Assembly (NCBI RefSeq): GCF_000143415.4
Contig: NW_003314359.1
Span: 227,437 to 291,436, forward strand
Origin: Selaginella moellendorffii
Lineage: Eukaryota; Streptophyta; Lycopodiopsida; Selaginellales; Selaginellaceae
Direction of reading: 5' to 3'
Length of the DNA stretch: 64,000 nt
Positions 10,795-20,690 of the stretch are shown in pieces (position 1 is the stretch's first letter; every line of letters begins with the position of its first letter). The translations under genes and the position numbers were made by a program. The notes under the pieces were generated by a model, which made no database searches, was not told the DNA's origin, and worked only from the letters and a program-made list of their open reading frames with translations.

Positions 10795-12498
10795 CTAGCA
10801 TGCATCGTCAACAACAGCAGCAACTTTTCTCGTCAAGCTGGGCCTCACCTCCGCACTGTAGAACTTGGCGGACCTCAAGCTGAGAGCCACGGCGATGGCA
10901 CACCCAAACAAACAGGTGGCGCCCATGACGAAGAACGTTTCCCTGTAGCACTTGGCACCGTCGCACAAGAGCGAGGCCTCCAGCGTGTCAGGGCCCCGGT
11001 ATCTCCTGGCTTGCCGATCGTAGAACACACCCGCAACTTCCACCGACAGGACATACGTCCCAATCCCCTTTGCAACGTTTGGGAAGCTCTGGAGAACTCC
11101 ATAGTGCTTGAGCCCGAAGATCTCCGCGATGATGGTCGACAGCACCGCCCACTGGCCTCCGGTGGCGAGCCCGATGATGGTGGAGCCGATGTACAGCGCG
11201 CCGGGAAGGCCCAAGGCGATGAGCAAGTTGCCGAGCGCTAGAAAGCCGACCACCGCAGCGAACACGAACGGCCGTCCAATGCCAAACTTGTGGAGGAGTA
11301 TCTCGGACACGAAGCCGCAACCGATTGCTCCCAGGAAGTCCCAGAGGTTGAGGAGAGCCACGAAGATGTTCATCCTTGCGGTGGAGTATCCCAGGGAGGC
11401 GCTCAGCTGGCCCAAGTTGTTGTAGAAGGTGGACACGGTTCCCAGGCCGCAGGAAGTCGCGATGAGCATGAGCCACATATCGATGCTCAGCAAGGCGTGG
11501 ACGAGCCTGTAGTCCTTCCCTCTCGCTGGAACTTGGAACCATCTGTGGATGCCAGCGCTGGAAGCTTGAGAAGGAGAATGGTCGACGACTTGCAGAGAAC
11601 TAGGCGTGGAATTCATATCCGCGAGCTGAGCTTCAGAGTTATGAGATGGCGGTATGCTTTCGACAGCACCAGCACTGTTCGAATGTGATCGAATCTTAGC
11701 TCGGACAACCAGAGCAACTGGAAGTAGGACGATGAGCAGCATCAAACCAAAGAACACGAAAGGCACCGAGTCTGGAAGCCTGCTCGGTATGGTCCCCTCG
11801 ATGACTGTGACGACGAGGAGATAGGCAGCTAAGGCAAAGGTGGTGATGAGGAACGAGCGGAGAATGGACTTGTCGCTGGACTTCTCGATGACAGGCACGG
11901 GCCCGAGGAAGAGGCCAAGCAGCAGATACAGGAACGTCGGTAGCAGCCCCAGGAAGAGCAGAAACGAGCGAGCGTGGACCTGGAAGAAAGTCTGGAACAC
12001 AACCGCGAATGCGGTTGCTCCCAGGCCATTGCTGCCGTCGAGCAAGCTCAGCAGCATCCCCTGGTGGTGTTTCGGGAAGTTTGTGGCACAGGTGGTCAGA
12101 ACAGCCGTGACTGCAAAGCCTACAGAGGCGCCGACGAGAAACATATAGAAGCTCATTTGCCATGCCGGTGGACGAGCAATCTGGTGAGTGATGGCGAGCC
12201 AGGCCATGGTGTAGCCGAACAGGTTGAGCAATGCGGAGACGAACATGGTGAGACGGGGGCCGACTCTCGCATTGAGCAAACCGGCCAGGAAAGCCATGCT
12301 AGTGCCGAGATCCTTGAAGAAGCTGATGGTATTGACGGACTCTTGCTTGTAATGCAGGGAGATTTTGAGCTCCTGTGAGAACAAGCTGAAGCTGGTGAGC
12401 GTGCCTCCGGTGATTGCTATCAAGTAGAAGCCCGAGACTGCGACGATCCAGCGATTGCTAGCGATGGAGAAGAGTTCCTTGGCCATTGCTAGCGCCAT
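10795..12498 (-). CDS. Nodulin-like MFS transporter, copy 2 (MFS-2)
   Basis: Intact single-exon 567-aa copy of MFS-1, same start context (ATG complement of 12498), same stop and same predicted ~12 helices. Differences from MFS-1 are limited: V for F in the QxHARSF segment, I for V in FLxTT, and a short altered loop before SRLPDSVP. The loop difference is shared by none of the other copies, so that segment evolves faster than the helices. It is divergent from 2OGD-2 across a 540-bp promoter. A plasma-membrane or vacuolar solute carrier of unknown substrate is the best call. Confidence 0.88.
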   Translation of the reverse strand: MALAMAKELFSIASNRWIVAVSGFYLIAITGGTLTSFSLFSQELKISLHYKQESVNTISFFKDLGTSMAFLAGLLNARVGPRLTMFVSALLNLFGYTMAWLAITHQIARPPAWQMSFYMFLVGASVGFAVTAVLTTCATNFPKHHQGMLLSLLDGSNGLGATAFAVVFQTFFQVHARSFLLFLGLLPTFLYLLLGLFLGPVPVIEKSSDKSILRSFLITTFALAAYLLVVTVIEGTIPSRLPDSVPFVFFGLMLLIVLLPVALVVRAKIRSHSNSAGAVESIPPSHNSEAQLADMNSTPSSLQVVDHSPSQASSAGIHRWFQVPARGKDYRLVHALLSIDMWLMLIATSCGLGTVSTFYNNLGQLSASLGYSTARMNIFVALLNLWDFLGAIGCGFVSEILLHKFGIGRPFVFAAVVGFLALGNLLIALGLPGALYIGSTIIGLATGGQWAVLSTIIAEIFGLKHYGVLQSFPNVAKGIGTYVLSVEVAGVFYDRQARRYRGPDTLEASLLCDGAKCYRETFFVMGATCLFGCAIAVALSLRSAKFYSAEVRPSLTRKVAAVVDDAC

Positions 12499-12746
12499 TG
12501 CTGCCAGCTTTGTGGACCGCACAAGGTAACGAGAAAGCTCTTCAGAATCATGGTTTTCATGCCTTTATATCTTGTTATAATTGCAGTCCATGTGACGCTC
12601 TGACTCGAGCCGTCGCTTGCTCTTTGAAATGGCAAGCTTCTTCAAGCAGAGAGTTTAACATAAACTTGGCAATAACGTAGTTTCGTGGCTAAGTTTTCTA
12701 TGCGCAAGTCAACTAAGTTGAGCGTTGACTGCATTTGCCATATCAG

Positions 12747-12794
12747 TGACAGATTAGCGTTCGCATTTGGCCCCAGATGAACGCTAATCTGTCA
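12747..12794. repeat. Conserved promoter hairpin, unit B
   Basis: Perfect 16-bp arms with a 16-nt loop. It is the counterpart of 4242-4291 with two bases missing from the right arm. Confidence 0.85.
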
Positions 12795-12911
12795 TTGAGA
12801 CGGAAAAGTCTACAAATTGGTCTTGAATGGAGGCGGATCCATGGAAAGTTCGTGCAAATCGTAACGTTCTTAAATTCGTACTGCCAAATAGAAATCTTAG
12901 TTTTTTGCAAC

Positions 12912-12919
12912 TATATAAG
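12912..12919 (+). promoter_or_regulatory. TATA box of 2OGD-2
   Basis: TATATAAG, 120 bp upstream of the ATG at 13039. Confidence 0.75.
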
Positions 12920-13038
12920 CAGGGCACTGGGAGGAGACTGATATCCGCATCTCAAAGTTGAGAAAGCCTAGCATCCAAGCATACATTTCCATTTCCATCT
13001 TTCGTCTTCCAAGCTTTCTGGCTTACACAGTCCCATCC

Positions 13039-14207
13039 ATGGCTGGCATCAAGGCATTTGTTGACAGCTGCAACGGGACACTGTCGAGCGTTCCAGAGAG
13101 ATACATGATGCCGAATGGAGCTGCCGATGTCTCCCGGTACGCGGTGCTGCCGATAGTCGATGTGGCGAGCGAGAGCTTCGAGAGGGATCTCGTTGACGCT
13201 TGCACAAAGTACGGAATGTTCTACGTAAGTTTTGATGAGGTGTCTTTTTCCTGTAAGTTGTTGTTCTTCTGACTTGCAGCTCAAGAACCACGGAATTCAC
13301 ACCGAGGATGTGATGAGGTGTGCTCTCGAGTTCTTCAACTCGCCCAGCGAGGACAAAATGCGGTACTACACCGAGGAGATCTTCACACCCGTCCGCTACT
13401 GCACCAGCATGATGCCTTCGAAAGAAGAGAAGCTTGAGTGGCACGACCACCTCCAGATGTGGCTCAAGGAAGAGTCCCTCGGAGTGCACCCCTGGCCCGC
13501 GTTCCCAGCCAGCTACAAGTCAGTTTCTCGCTCCTTGATTTTTCGTATTGATCTAGATTGCTGACGCTCTATATGCAACAGGGACGTTGGATCCGAGTAC
13601 GCCAGAAACATCTTCAAGCTCGGGAAGAGGATGCTGTTGGTCATGTCCGAGGGACTTGGCCTCCGCTCAAACCGTCTTCTGGAAGCATTCGCAGAGATGG
13701 TTCTTCTGACGAGAGCAAACTTCTATCCGGCTTGCCCGAACCCGAGGCAGGCCTTGGGCATGGAAGGCCACACCGACAGCGGCGGCCTCACGTTTGTGCT
13801 CCAGGATGGAGTCGGGGGATTGCAGCTGAAGCAAGGCGAGGATTGGTACAACGTGAGGCCACTCGAGGGAATGCTGGTGGTCAACATGGGCGATCAGCTA
13901 GAGGTACGAGCAGTCGAAAACTTTTTGAGAAACTGTGGATTGATCTTTGTCTTGGTTGATTGTCTTGTATCAGAAGCTCAGCAATGGGAGATACAAGAGC
14001 ATATTGCACAGGGTGATGGTGAACTCGAAGAGTTCAAGGCTGTCCGTCGGGGCGTTCCTGGGGCCGTCACTAGACGCGGAGATCAGCCCGATTCCAGAGC
14101 TGGTGAGCCAGGAGAGTCCGGCAAAATACCGCAGCAGGACTTATAGGGATTACATGCACGAGGTGTACACGGAGCACTTCTCCGGGAAGAATGTCTATGT
14201 GGCTTGA
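13039..14207 (+). CDS. 2-oxoglutarate/Fe(II)-dependent dioxygenase, copy 2 (2OGD-2)
   Basis: Four exons, 13039-13224, 13280-13518, 13582-13903 and 13974-14207, give 326 aa. The HTD motif (H205, D207), distal H261 and the RLS motif (R271, S273) show a plant DOXC-class dioxygenase. It should be a soluble enzyme using 2OG, O2 and Fe(II) to hydroxylate or desaturate a specialised metabolite. The substrate is not readable. This copy keeps the normal C-terminus (HEVYTEHFSGKN) that is missing in the unit A fusion. A polyadenylation-like AATAAA sits at 14251-14256. The start is the only ATG at the end of a leader shared by all units, and it is 120 bp from the TATA box. No AlaX follows. Confidence 0.9.
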
Positions 14208-14256
14208 GTCTTGGGTAGTCAAAGGTACCAATTTTTTTCTCATTCTCAGAAATAAA

Positions 14257-14656
14257 ACAGTTGCAAGAAATGTTTGCTCACAAGGATCTTAGTTTGATAA
14301 GCAAAGATTTTATCACAATATTATATGGAGGTACGAAATTTCATAGCAAGCCGACTGTGTGCTGCGTAGAAGATCGTAAAAGTTTAACAATCTGGGAGGA
14401 AGTCCAGCAATGTATTGTTAAGCAATATAACTTTTTAAAATCACAATATGAAAGACATATGAAGCTTCTTATTATATAAACTCTCATCATTTTTTTAAGG
14501 CAGCGAAGAAGCTTTGAGGTACCAGAATGATATGACTAAGGTGAAAGTCCTCACCAAAAGCAGTGGTTTTCCAGCAGGTGTCCATTCTTTCTTTTCATTT
14601 TCTTGAGATTTTCAGCTGCCATCCCTCAGCAACTTGAACTTCGATAGATAGTTGAG
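14257..14656. other. Unit B/C junction sequence
   Basis: Sequence not shared with the other units, with a 72-codon plus ORF at 14261-14479 that matches nothing I recognise. Around 14555-14600 about 45 bases match the complement of 7185-7235, the flank downstream of AlaX. That indicates an inverted scrap of the AlaX downstream region where AlaX itself is missing. Confidence 0.5.
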
Positions 14657-14966
14657 AAATTTTTGCCTGCAGTTTTCAGCAAGACCTAGATATTCATCAG
14701 GGGCGAACTCATAGAGAAATCTGCAAGTCACTTGAAGATCAACACAAGAAACCATGACATAAAACCACACGGGCTTATGTCTATGAAACAGCTACGTTGG
14801 TCATAGCTTGTTGAAAGTATAGTTCAAATCCTCGCCCGTTATGCTTTGGTGTATCCAAAGTTACAGAGGTAAGATTAATACGGTTGAATGTCGTATACAA
14901 GTCCCTTTTGCCGGCTGAATCACACCTGGACTCCACTCCCTACTGGCCAACGTATCCACTTCCTTA

Positions 14967-15118
14967 TGCCAAGTGCTACAGGGAAACGTTCTTCGTCATG
15001 GCCGCCACCTGTTTGTTTGGGTGTGCTCGCCGTGGCTCTCAGCTTGAGGTCCGCCAAGTTCTACAGTGCGGAGGTGAGGCCCAGCTTGACGAGAAAAGTT
15101 GCTGCTGTTGTTGACGAT
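14967..15118 (+). pseudogene. Detached 3' end of MFS-3
   Basis: Encodes the C-terminal part of the transporter (YRETFFVMAATCLFGC, then LSLRSAKFYSAEV in another frame). It now lies on the plus strand, about 2 kb from the rest of the gene. Two bases are missing inside the last helix compared with MFS-1, giving a frameshift. It is certainly nonfunctional here. Confidence 0.9.
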
Positions 15119-15712
15119 GCATGCACTCGCAAGAGCGACCGAATGGTTTCTCCTGGAGTGAGCTAAACAAGACACTCCAGCGCCAAATCCACCCAAGCTA
15201 AAGATGATTCTTACCTCGTGAATTGATGAGCGATCCCGCAATGCGCCGCTTGCCCTAGGATCCAGGTTCCATGAGCTCTGTGCCCTGCTTGACCATCGTT
15301 TACTCCCGCCAAAGTTAAAACCAACGTCATGCTGGAAAGCACCAAATATGGTACTTTAATCCAGCTGCAGATACCTTATTCAAGCTTCTTGGTTTTCCAT
15401 TTTCATCCATGCAGTAAAAAGCGAAGTTAACAACCTATTGGCGCAAACAATCGGCTTGCTAATCTGCGCGCTTTTTCATCCGCCCTAACTTGGGAATCAC
15501 AAGCTCCATCTGCCGGTGCAACTGTAACAACCAAAAAGAAACGTTGAGCACCGCCCGAGCAAGCCTTGAATGCCGCGAGCACCAGCGACGTCTGGAGAAA
15601 TCTCTGGATTCCCCGATGCACGAGTTGTAGAAGCGCTTCCTGCCCCAGCACCTCCCGGATCCATGAGCTATAGAAGTGTTTCCCTGATCATTACTTCGAC
15701 TGGGAGCTGCTC

Positions 15713-16165
15713 TTGTTGCCCGCGCCACAAGTTGTCGCTGTCCTTGATCGAGCTCCCAGTGCGGAATTCGGCGTCCAGCTTGCTGGGTTCGTCTTGTATC
15801 GCTTGCTCTTTGGTGCAACAGATCTAGAAAAAAGTGATTTCTCAGAGAATCAACAAAGCATTTTCAAGAGAAAGATCTGCCCAAACAACTTAAGAAATGG
15901 AAGTGCCACATCAATATTGGTTGTTTATTACTCATTCTTCATAACAATATTATGGAGCAAACATCTCTTCAGCTTTCTGAAGAAATTTGTTCTTCGAAGT
16001 GATGGGTTTGTGCTTAGCGATGTTATGGCTGAAACTAGCTGTCAGTCACTTAGGATTAAACATGCATTCAACACCGCACACTGCAGTATGTGTCGCGTTG
16101 GGGGTGAGCTGATCTATGACACTGCCTCTTGGTTTAAATTTTCGCATGTTGAATTCTTCAAATGA
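15713..16165 (+). other. Unrecognised 150-codon ORF, open only in unit C
   Basis: A continuous frame of 150 codons whose two halves appear as separate, overlapping minus-strand ORFs in units A (1414-1611 and 1125-1427) and B (9919-10116 and 9630-9932). Units A and B carry about 35 extra bases at the join. No domain is recognised; the middle holds a hydrophobic stretch (LVVYYSFFITILW) and several cysteines. It may be a relic of a coding exon or chance. Confidence 0.25.
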
Positions 16166-17030
16166 GTCAACGAAAGTCAATGTAGCGTTGGGAGGACAAA
16201 TCAACAAGCAATACCTCCAGAAATACCATTTGTGTTACTTTCATGTGTTGATCAACAAATACAGTAGACCTGAAACAAGAGGTTCGAAAAACCCCTTGGA
16301 AGTTATTTTACTAACCTTGAAGTAGGGATGTTATATATCAGGATGCCTAAGCATTTTTCCAATGGTAGAACTTGACATCGTTAAGTCCACGCACATTGAC
16401 ATGAACATTATGGGTAGAATTGTTGCTCACATTATGGCATATCAGTTCAGTGAACTAACTTGTACATGAAAATATGAATACTTATGAAACTTGAACATAG
16501 AATATTTACCTCATTCATCATAGCCTATTAGAAATTGTCATCTTTTGTATATTTAGTAGCTCTTGTAGTAGGATCACTGAATGGCTCAAGCACAGGGTTT
16601 TGCAGGAACTTTATCCCATGTATGTATATTATCTGATAGCTTGCCAAGTTGCACACCAACTACCTCTAGATGGTTATCCATGAATTTTACTTCATCCATG
16701 TTGAGTGCCCCACATGTTGGAGCCAATCCGATGTTAAGATAGTCTTGGACATTCGAGTTGATAATGTTGACCTATCTATTAGTCAAATGCTAGTTAAAAC
16801 TGAATGCGAAAGTCAAAATGCTAGATGATATTTCTAGATACTTACAATTGTAAGGATCAGCTGAAACTAGGCATCTGTGCTCAAGACAATGCTCATAACA
16901 ACAAGAAGAATGATTGATGGGCACTTTTGCCAAAGCTTACCCGGTGCTACTGGAGCATATTCTGTACTGTATGCAGCTGTTGGACATTATATGTTTGGGC
17001 CATAGATGAACATCTTGGACATGAAGTCAA

Positions 17031-18554
17031 TCACAAGAGCGAGGCCTCCAGCGTGTCAGGGCCCCGGTATCTCCTGGCTTGCCGATCGTAGAACACACCC
17101 GCAACTTCCACCGACAGGACATACGTCCCAATCCCCTTTGCAACGTTTGGGAAGCTCTGGCTTGAGCCCGAAGATCTCCGCGATGATGGTCGACAGCACC
17201 GCCCACTGGCCTCCGGTGGCGAGGCCGATGATGATGGAGTCGATGTACAGCGCGCCGGGAAGGCCCAAGGCAATGAGCAAGTTGCCGAGCGCTAGAAAGC
17301 CGACCACCGCAGCGAACACGAACGGCCGTCCAATGCCAAACTTGTGGAGGAGTATCTCGGACACGAAGCCGCAACCGATTGCTCCCAGGAAGTCCCAGAG
17401 GTTGAGGAGAGCCACGAAGATGTTCATCCTTGCGGTGGAGTATCCCAGGGAGGCGCTCAGCTGGCCCAAGTTGTTGTAGAAGGTGGATACGGTTCCCAGG
17501 CCGCAGGAAGTCGCGATGAGCATGAGCCACATATCGATGCTCAGCAAGGCGTGGACGAGCCTGTAGTCCTTCCCTCTCGCTGGAACTTGGAACCATCTGT
17601 GGATGCCAGCGCTGGAAGCTTGAGAAGGAGAATGGTCGACGACTTGCAGAGAACTAGGCGTGGAATTCATATCCGCGAGCTGAGCTTCAGAGTTATGAGA
17701 TGGCAGTATGCTTTCGACAGCACCAGCACTGTTCGAATGTGATCGAATCTTAGCTCGGACAACCAGAGCAACTGGAAGTAGGACGATGAGCAGCATCAAA
17801 CCAAAGAACACCAAAGGCACCGAGTCTGGAAGCCTGTTTGTGATGTTCCCCTCGATGACTGTGATGACGAGGAGATAGGCAGCTAAGGCAAAGGTGGTGA
17901 TGAGGAACGAGCGGAGAATGGACTTGTCGCTGGACTTCTCGATGACAGGCACGGGCCCAAGGAAGAGGCCAAACAGCAGATACAGGAACGTTGGTAGCAG
18001 CCCCAGGAAGAGCAGAAAGGAGCGAGCGTGGAACTGGAAGAAAGTCTGGAACACAACCGCGAATGCGGTTGCTCCCAGGCCATTGCTGCCGTCGAGCAAG
18101 CTCAGCAGCATCCCCTGGTGGTGTTTCGGGAAGTTTGTGGCACAGGTGGTCAGAACAGCCGTGACTGCAAAGCCTACAGAGGCGCCGACGAGAAACATAT
18201 AGAAGCTCATTTGCCATGCCGGTGGACGAGCAATCTGGTGAGTGATGGCGAGCCAGGCCATGGTGTAGCCGAACAGGTTGAGCAATGCGGAGACGAACAT
18301 GGTGAGACGGGGGGCCCGACTCTCGCATTGAGCAAGCCGGCCAGGAAAGCCATGCTGGTGCCGAGATCCTTGAAGAAGCTGATGGTATTGACGGACTCTT
18401 GCTTGTAATGCAGGGAGATTTTGAGCTCCTGTGAGAACAAGCTGAAGCTGGTGAGCGTGCCTCCGGTGATTGCTATCAAGTAGAAGCCCGAGACTGCGAC
18501 GATCCAGCGATTGCTGGCGATGGAGAAGAGTTCCTTGGCCATTGCTAGCGCCAT
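17031..18554 (-). pseudogene. MFS-3, disrupted nodulin-like MFS transporter
   Basis: Same gene as MFS-1 and MFS-2 but with three lesions. Two extra bases in the G/C run near 18308-18318 shift the frame after about 80 residues. A 14-bp deletion near 17160 shifts it again close to the C-terminus. The final helix and tail are cut off by the inversion and now lie at 14967-15118. Between the lesions the reading frame (17056-18300) is long and nearly identical to MFS-1, so the damage is recent. The start corresponds to the ATG complement of 18554. The divergent promoter is intact, so a truncated transcript is possible. Confidence 0.9.
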
Positions 18555-19094
18555 TGCTGCCAGCTTTGTGGACCGCACAAGGTAACGAGAAAGCTCTTCA
18601 GAATCATGGTTTTCATGCCTTTATATCTTGTTATAATTGCAGTCCATGTGACGCTCTGACTCGAGCCGTCGCTTGCTCTTTGAAATGGCAAGCTTCTTCA
18701 AGCAGAGAGTTTAACATAAACTTGGCAATAACGTAGTTTCGTGGCTAAGTTTTCTATGCGCTAGTCAACTAAGTTGAGCGTTGACTGCATTTCCCATATC
18801 AGTGACAGATTAGCGTTCGCATTTGGCCCCAGATGAACGCTAATCTGTCATTGAGACGGAAAAGTCTACAAATTGGTCTTGAATGGAGGCGGATCCATGG
18901 AAAGTTCGTGCAAATCGTAACGATCTTAAATTCTTACTGCCAAATAGAAATCTTAGTTTTTTGCAACTATATAAGCAGGGCACTGGGAGGAGACTGATAT
19001 CCACATCTCAAAGTTGAGAAAGCCTAGCATCCAAGCATACATTTCCATTTCCATCTTTCGTCTTCCAAGCTTTCTTGCTTACACAGTCCCATCC
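18555..19094. promoter_or_regulatory. Shared divergent promoter, unit C
   Basis: Same layout as in units A and B. TATATAAG lies at 18968-18975 and the hairpin at 18803-18850. Confidence 0.7.
18803..18850. repeat. Conserved promoter hairpin, unit C
   Basis: Perfect 16-bp arms and 16-nt loop, identical in form to unit B. Confidence 0.85.
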
Positions 19095-20254
19095 ATGGCT
19101 GGCATCAAGGCATTTGTTGACAGCTGCAACGGGACACTGTCGGGCGTTCCGGAGAGATACATGATGCCGAATGGAGCTGCCGATGTCTCCCGGTACGCGG
19201 TGCTGCCGATAGTCGACGTGGCGAGCGAGAGCTTCGAGAGGGATCTCGTTGACGCTTGCACAAAGTACGGAATGTTCTACGTAAGTTTTGATGAGGTATC
19301 TTTTTCCTGTAAGTTGTTGTTCTTCTGACTTGCAGCTCAAGAACCACGGAATTCACACCGAGGATGTGATGAGGTGTGCTCTCGAGTTCTTCAACTCGCC
19401 CAGCGAGGACAAAATGCGGTACTACACCGAGGAGATCTTCACATCCGTCCGCTACTGCACCAGCATGATGCCTTCGAAAGAAGAGAAGCTTGAGTGGCAC
19501 GACCACCTCCAGATGTGGCTCAAGGAAGAGTCCCTCGGAGTGCACCCCTGGCCCGCGTTCCCAGCCAGCTACAAGTCAGTTTCTCGCTCCTTGATTTTTC
19601 GTATTGATCTAGATTGCTGACGCTCTATATGCAACAGGGACGTTGGATCCGAGTACGCCAGAAACATCTTCAAGCTCGGGAAGAGGATGCTGTTGGTCAT
19701 GTCCGAGGGACTTGGCCTCCGCTCAAACCGTCTTCTGGAAGCATTCGCAGAGATGGTTCTTCTGACGAGAGCAAACTTCTATCCGGCTTGCCCGAACCCG
19801 AGGCAGGCCTTGGGCATGGAAGGCCACACCGACAGCGGCGGCCTCACGTTTGTGCTCCAGGATGGAGTCGGGGGATTGCAGCTGAAGCAAGGCGAGGATT
19901 GGTACAACGTGAGGCCACTCGAGGGAATGCTGGTGGTGAACATGGGCGATCAGCTAGAGGTACGAGGAGTCGAAAAGTTTGTGGAATGATCTTGATGTTG
20001 TCCTTGGTTGGTAATCTCAGAAGCTGAGCAATGGGAGGTACAAGAGCATATTGCACAGGGTGATGGTGAACTCGAAGAGTTCGAGGCTGTCCGTCGGGGC
20101 GTTCCTGGGGCCGTCACTGGATGCGGAGATCAGCCCGATTCCAGAGCTGGTGAGCCAGGAGAGTCCGGCAAAGTACCGCAGCAGGACTTATAGGGATTAC
20201 ATGCACGAGGTGTACACGGAGCACTTCTCCGGGAAGAATGTCTATGTGGCTTGA
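19095..20254 (+). CDS. 2-oxoglutarate/Fe(II)-dependent dioxygenase, copy 3 (2OGD-3)
   Basis: Exons 19095-19280, 19336-19574, 19638-19959 and 20021-20254 give 326 aa with the same Fe ligands (H205, D207, H261) and R271-x-S273 as 2OGD-2. Residue changes are few, for example G for S in the LSxVPE segment and S for P in the EIFTxVRY segment. The C-terminus is full length. An AATAAA lies at 20297-20302. Its divergent MFS partner is broken, so if the pair works as a unit this copy must rely on MFS-1 or MFS-2. It is followed 436 bp later by a separate AlaX gene, which shows the arrangement before the unit A fusion. Confidence 0.9.
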
Positions 20255-20339
20255 GCCTTGAGCAGTCAAAAGCGCCAAGTTTTTCCCATTCTCATGAATA
20301 AAAGCGAATGAATTTTTTTGTTAACGCTAATGTTAACGC

Positions 20340-20460
20340 TGAGCTTCCGCGACAATCATTCCACAAACTTTTGAACTGCTTCTACCTTTGGCTGTGATCT
20401 CCCATGTTGACCACCGGCACTCTCTCTAGTGGCGCCACGTTGACCAGTTCTCGCCTTGGT
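20340..20460 (-). pseudogene. Inverted relic of a 2OGD exon 3 / intron 3
   Basis: Reads as a decayed complement of the end of 2OGD exon 3 and the start of its third intron (compare 19885-19990). Matching runs include TCATTCCACAAACTTTT, TCTCCCATGTTGACCACC and CACGTTG. Substitutions are many, so it is older than the tandem copies. It lies between 2OGD-3 and AlaX, inside the stretch that unit A lost. Confidence 0.75.
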
Positions 20461-20690
20461 TGTGAGAGGTGTCTTGAAGAAGCTCCCTTGGCCGCTGCCT
20501 AGAAGGTGGTAAAAAGAGATTTGTTAGAAAAGAAATGTCTGTTAGAAGGATCTTAGTGGAACTCTATGTCAAGGACTTACGAAAGTTCATAAGAAACTCC
20601 CTTGACCGTGCCCAGGAGGTTCTTAGCAGTCCGGGAAGAACAGAGATGGGTTCTATTAGGGCGTCACTCGTTTGCTGCTTGGCAAGAAGC

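Larger units (their letters stand above)
12499..13038. promoter_or_regulatory. Shared divergent promoter, unit B
   Basis: Divergent intergenic region between MFS-2 and 2OGD-2, with TATATAAG at 12912-12919 and the hairpin at 12747-12794 (16-nt perfect arms, 16-nt loop). Confidence 0.7.
8453..14256. repeat. Tandem segmental duplication, unit B
   Basis: Second copy of the locus, with intact MFS-2 and intact 2OGD-2 but no AlaX gene. Similarity to unit C ends just after the AATAAA at 14251-14256. Between 8453 and 10794 it carries the same gene-poor flank as unit A, with small indels. Confidence 0.9.
14967..16965. other. Inverted segment in unit C
   Basis: Corresponds to about 311-2450 of unit A read on the other strand. 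Left breakpoint: the flank ending CTTCCTTA is joined to the complement of MFS codons (KCYRETFF). Right breakpoint: the complement of CAGAATATGC lies at about 16956-16965. About 65 bp of unmatched filler (16966-17030) then separates it from the MFS-3 body, and about six MFS bases are lost. Confidence 0.88.
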
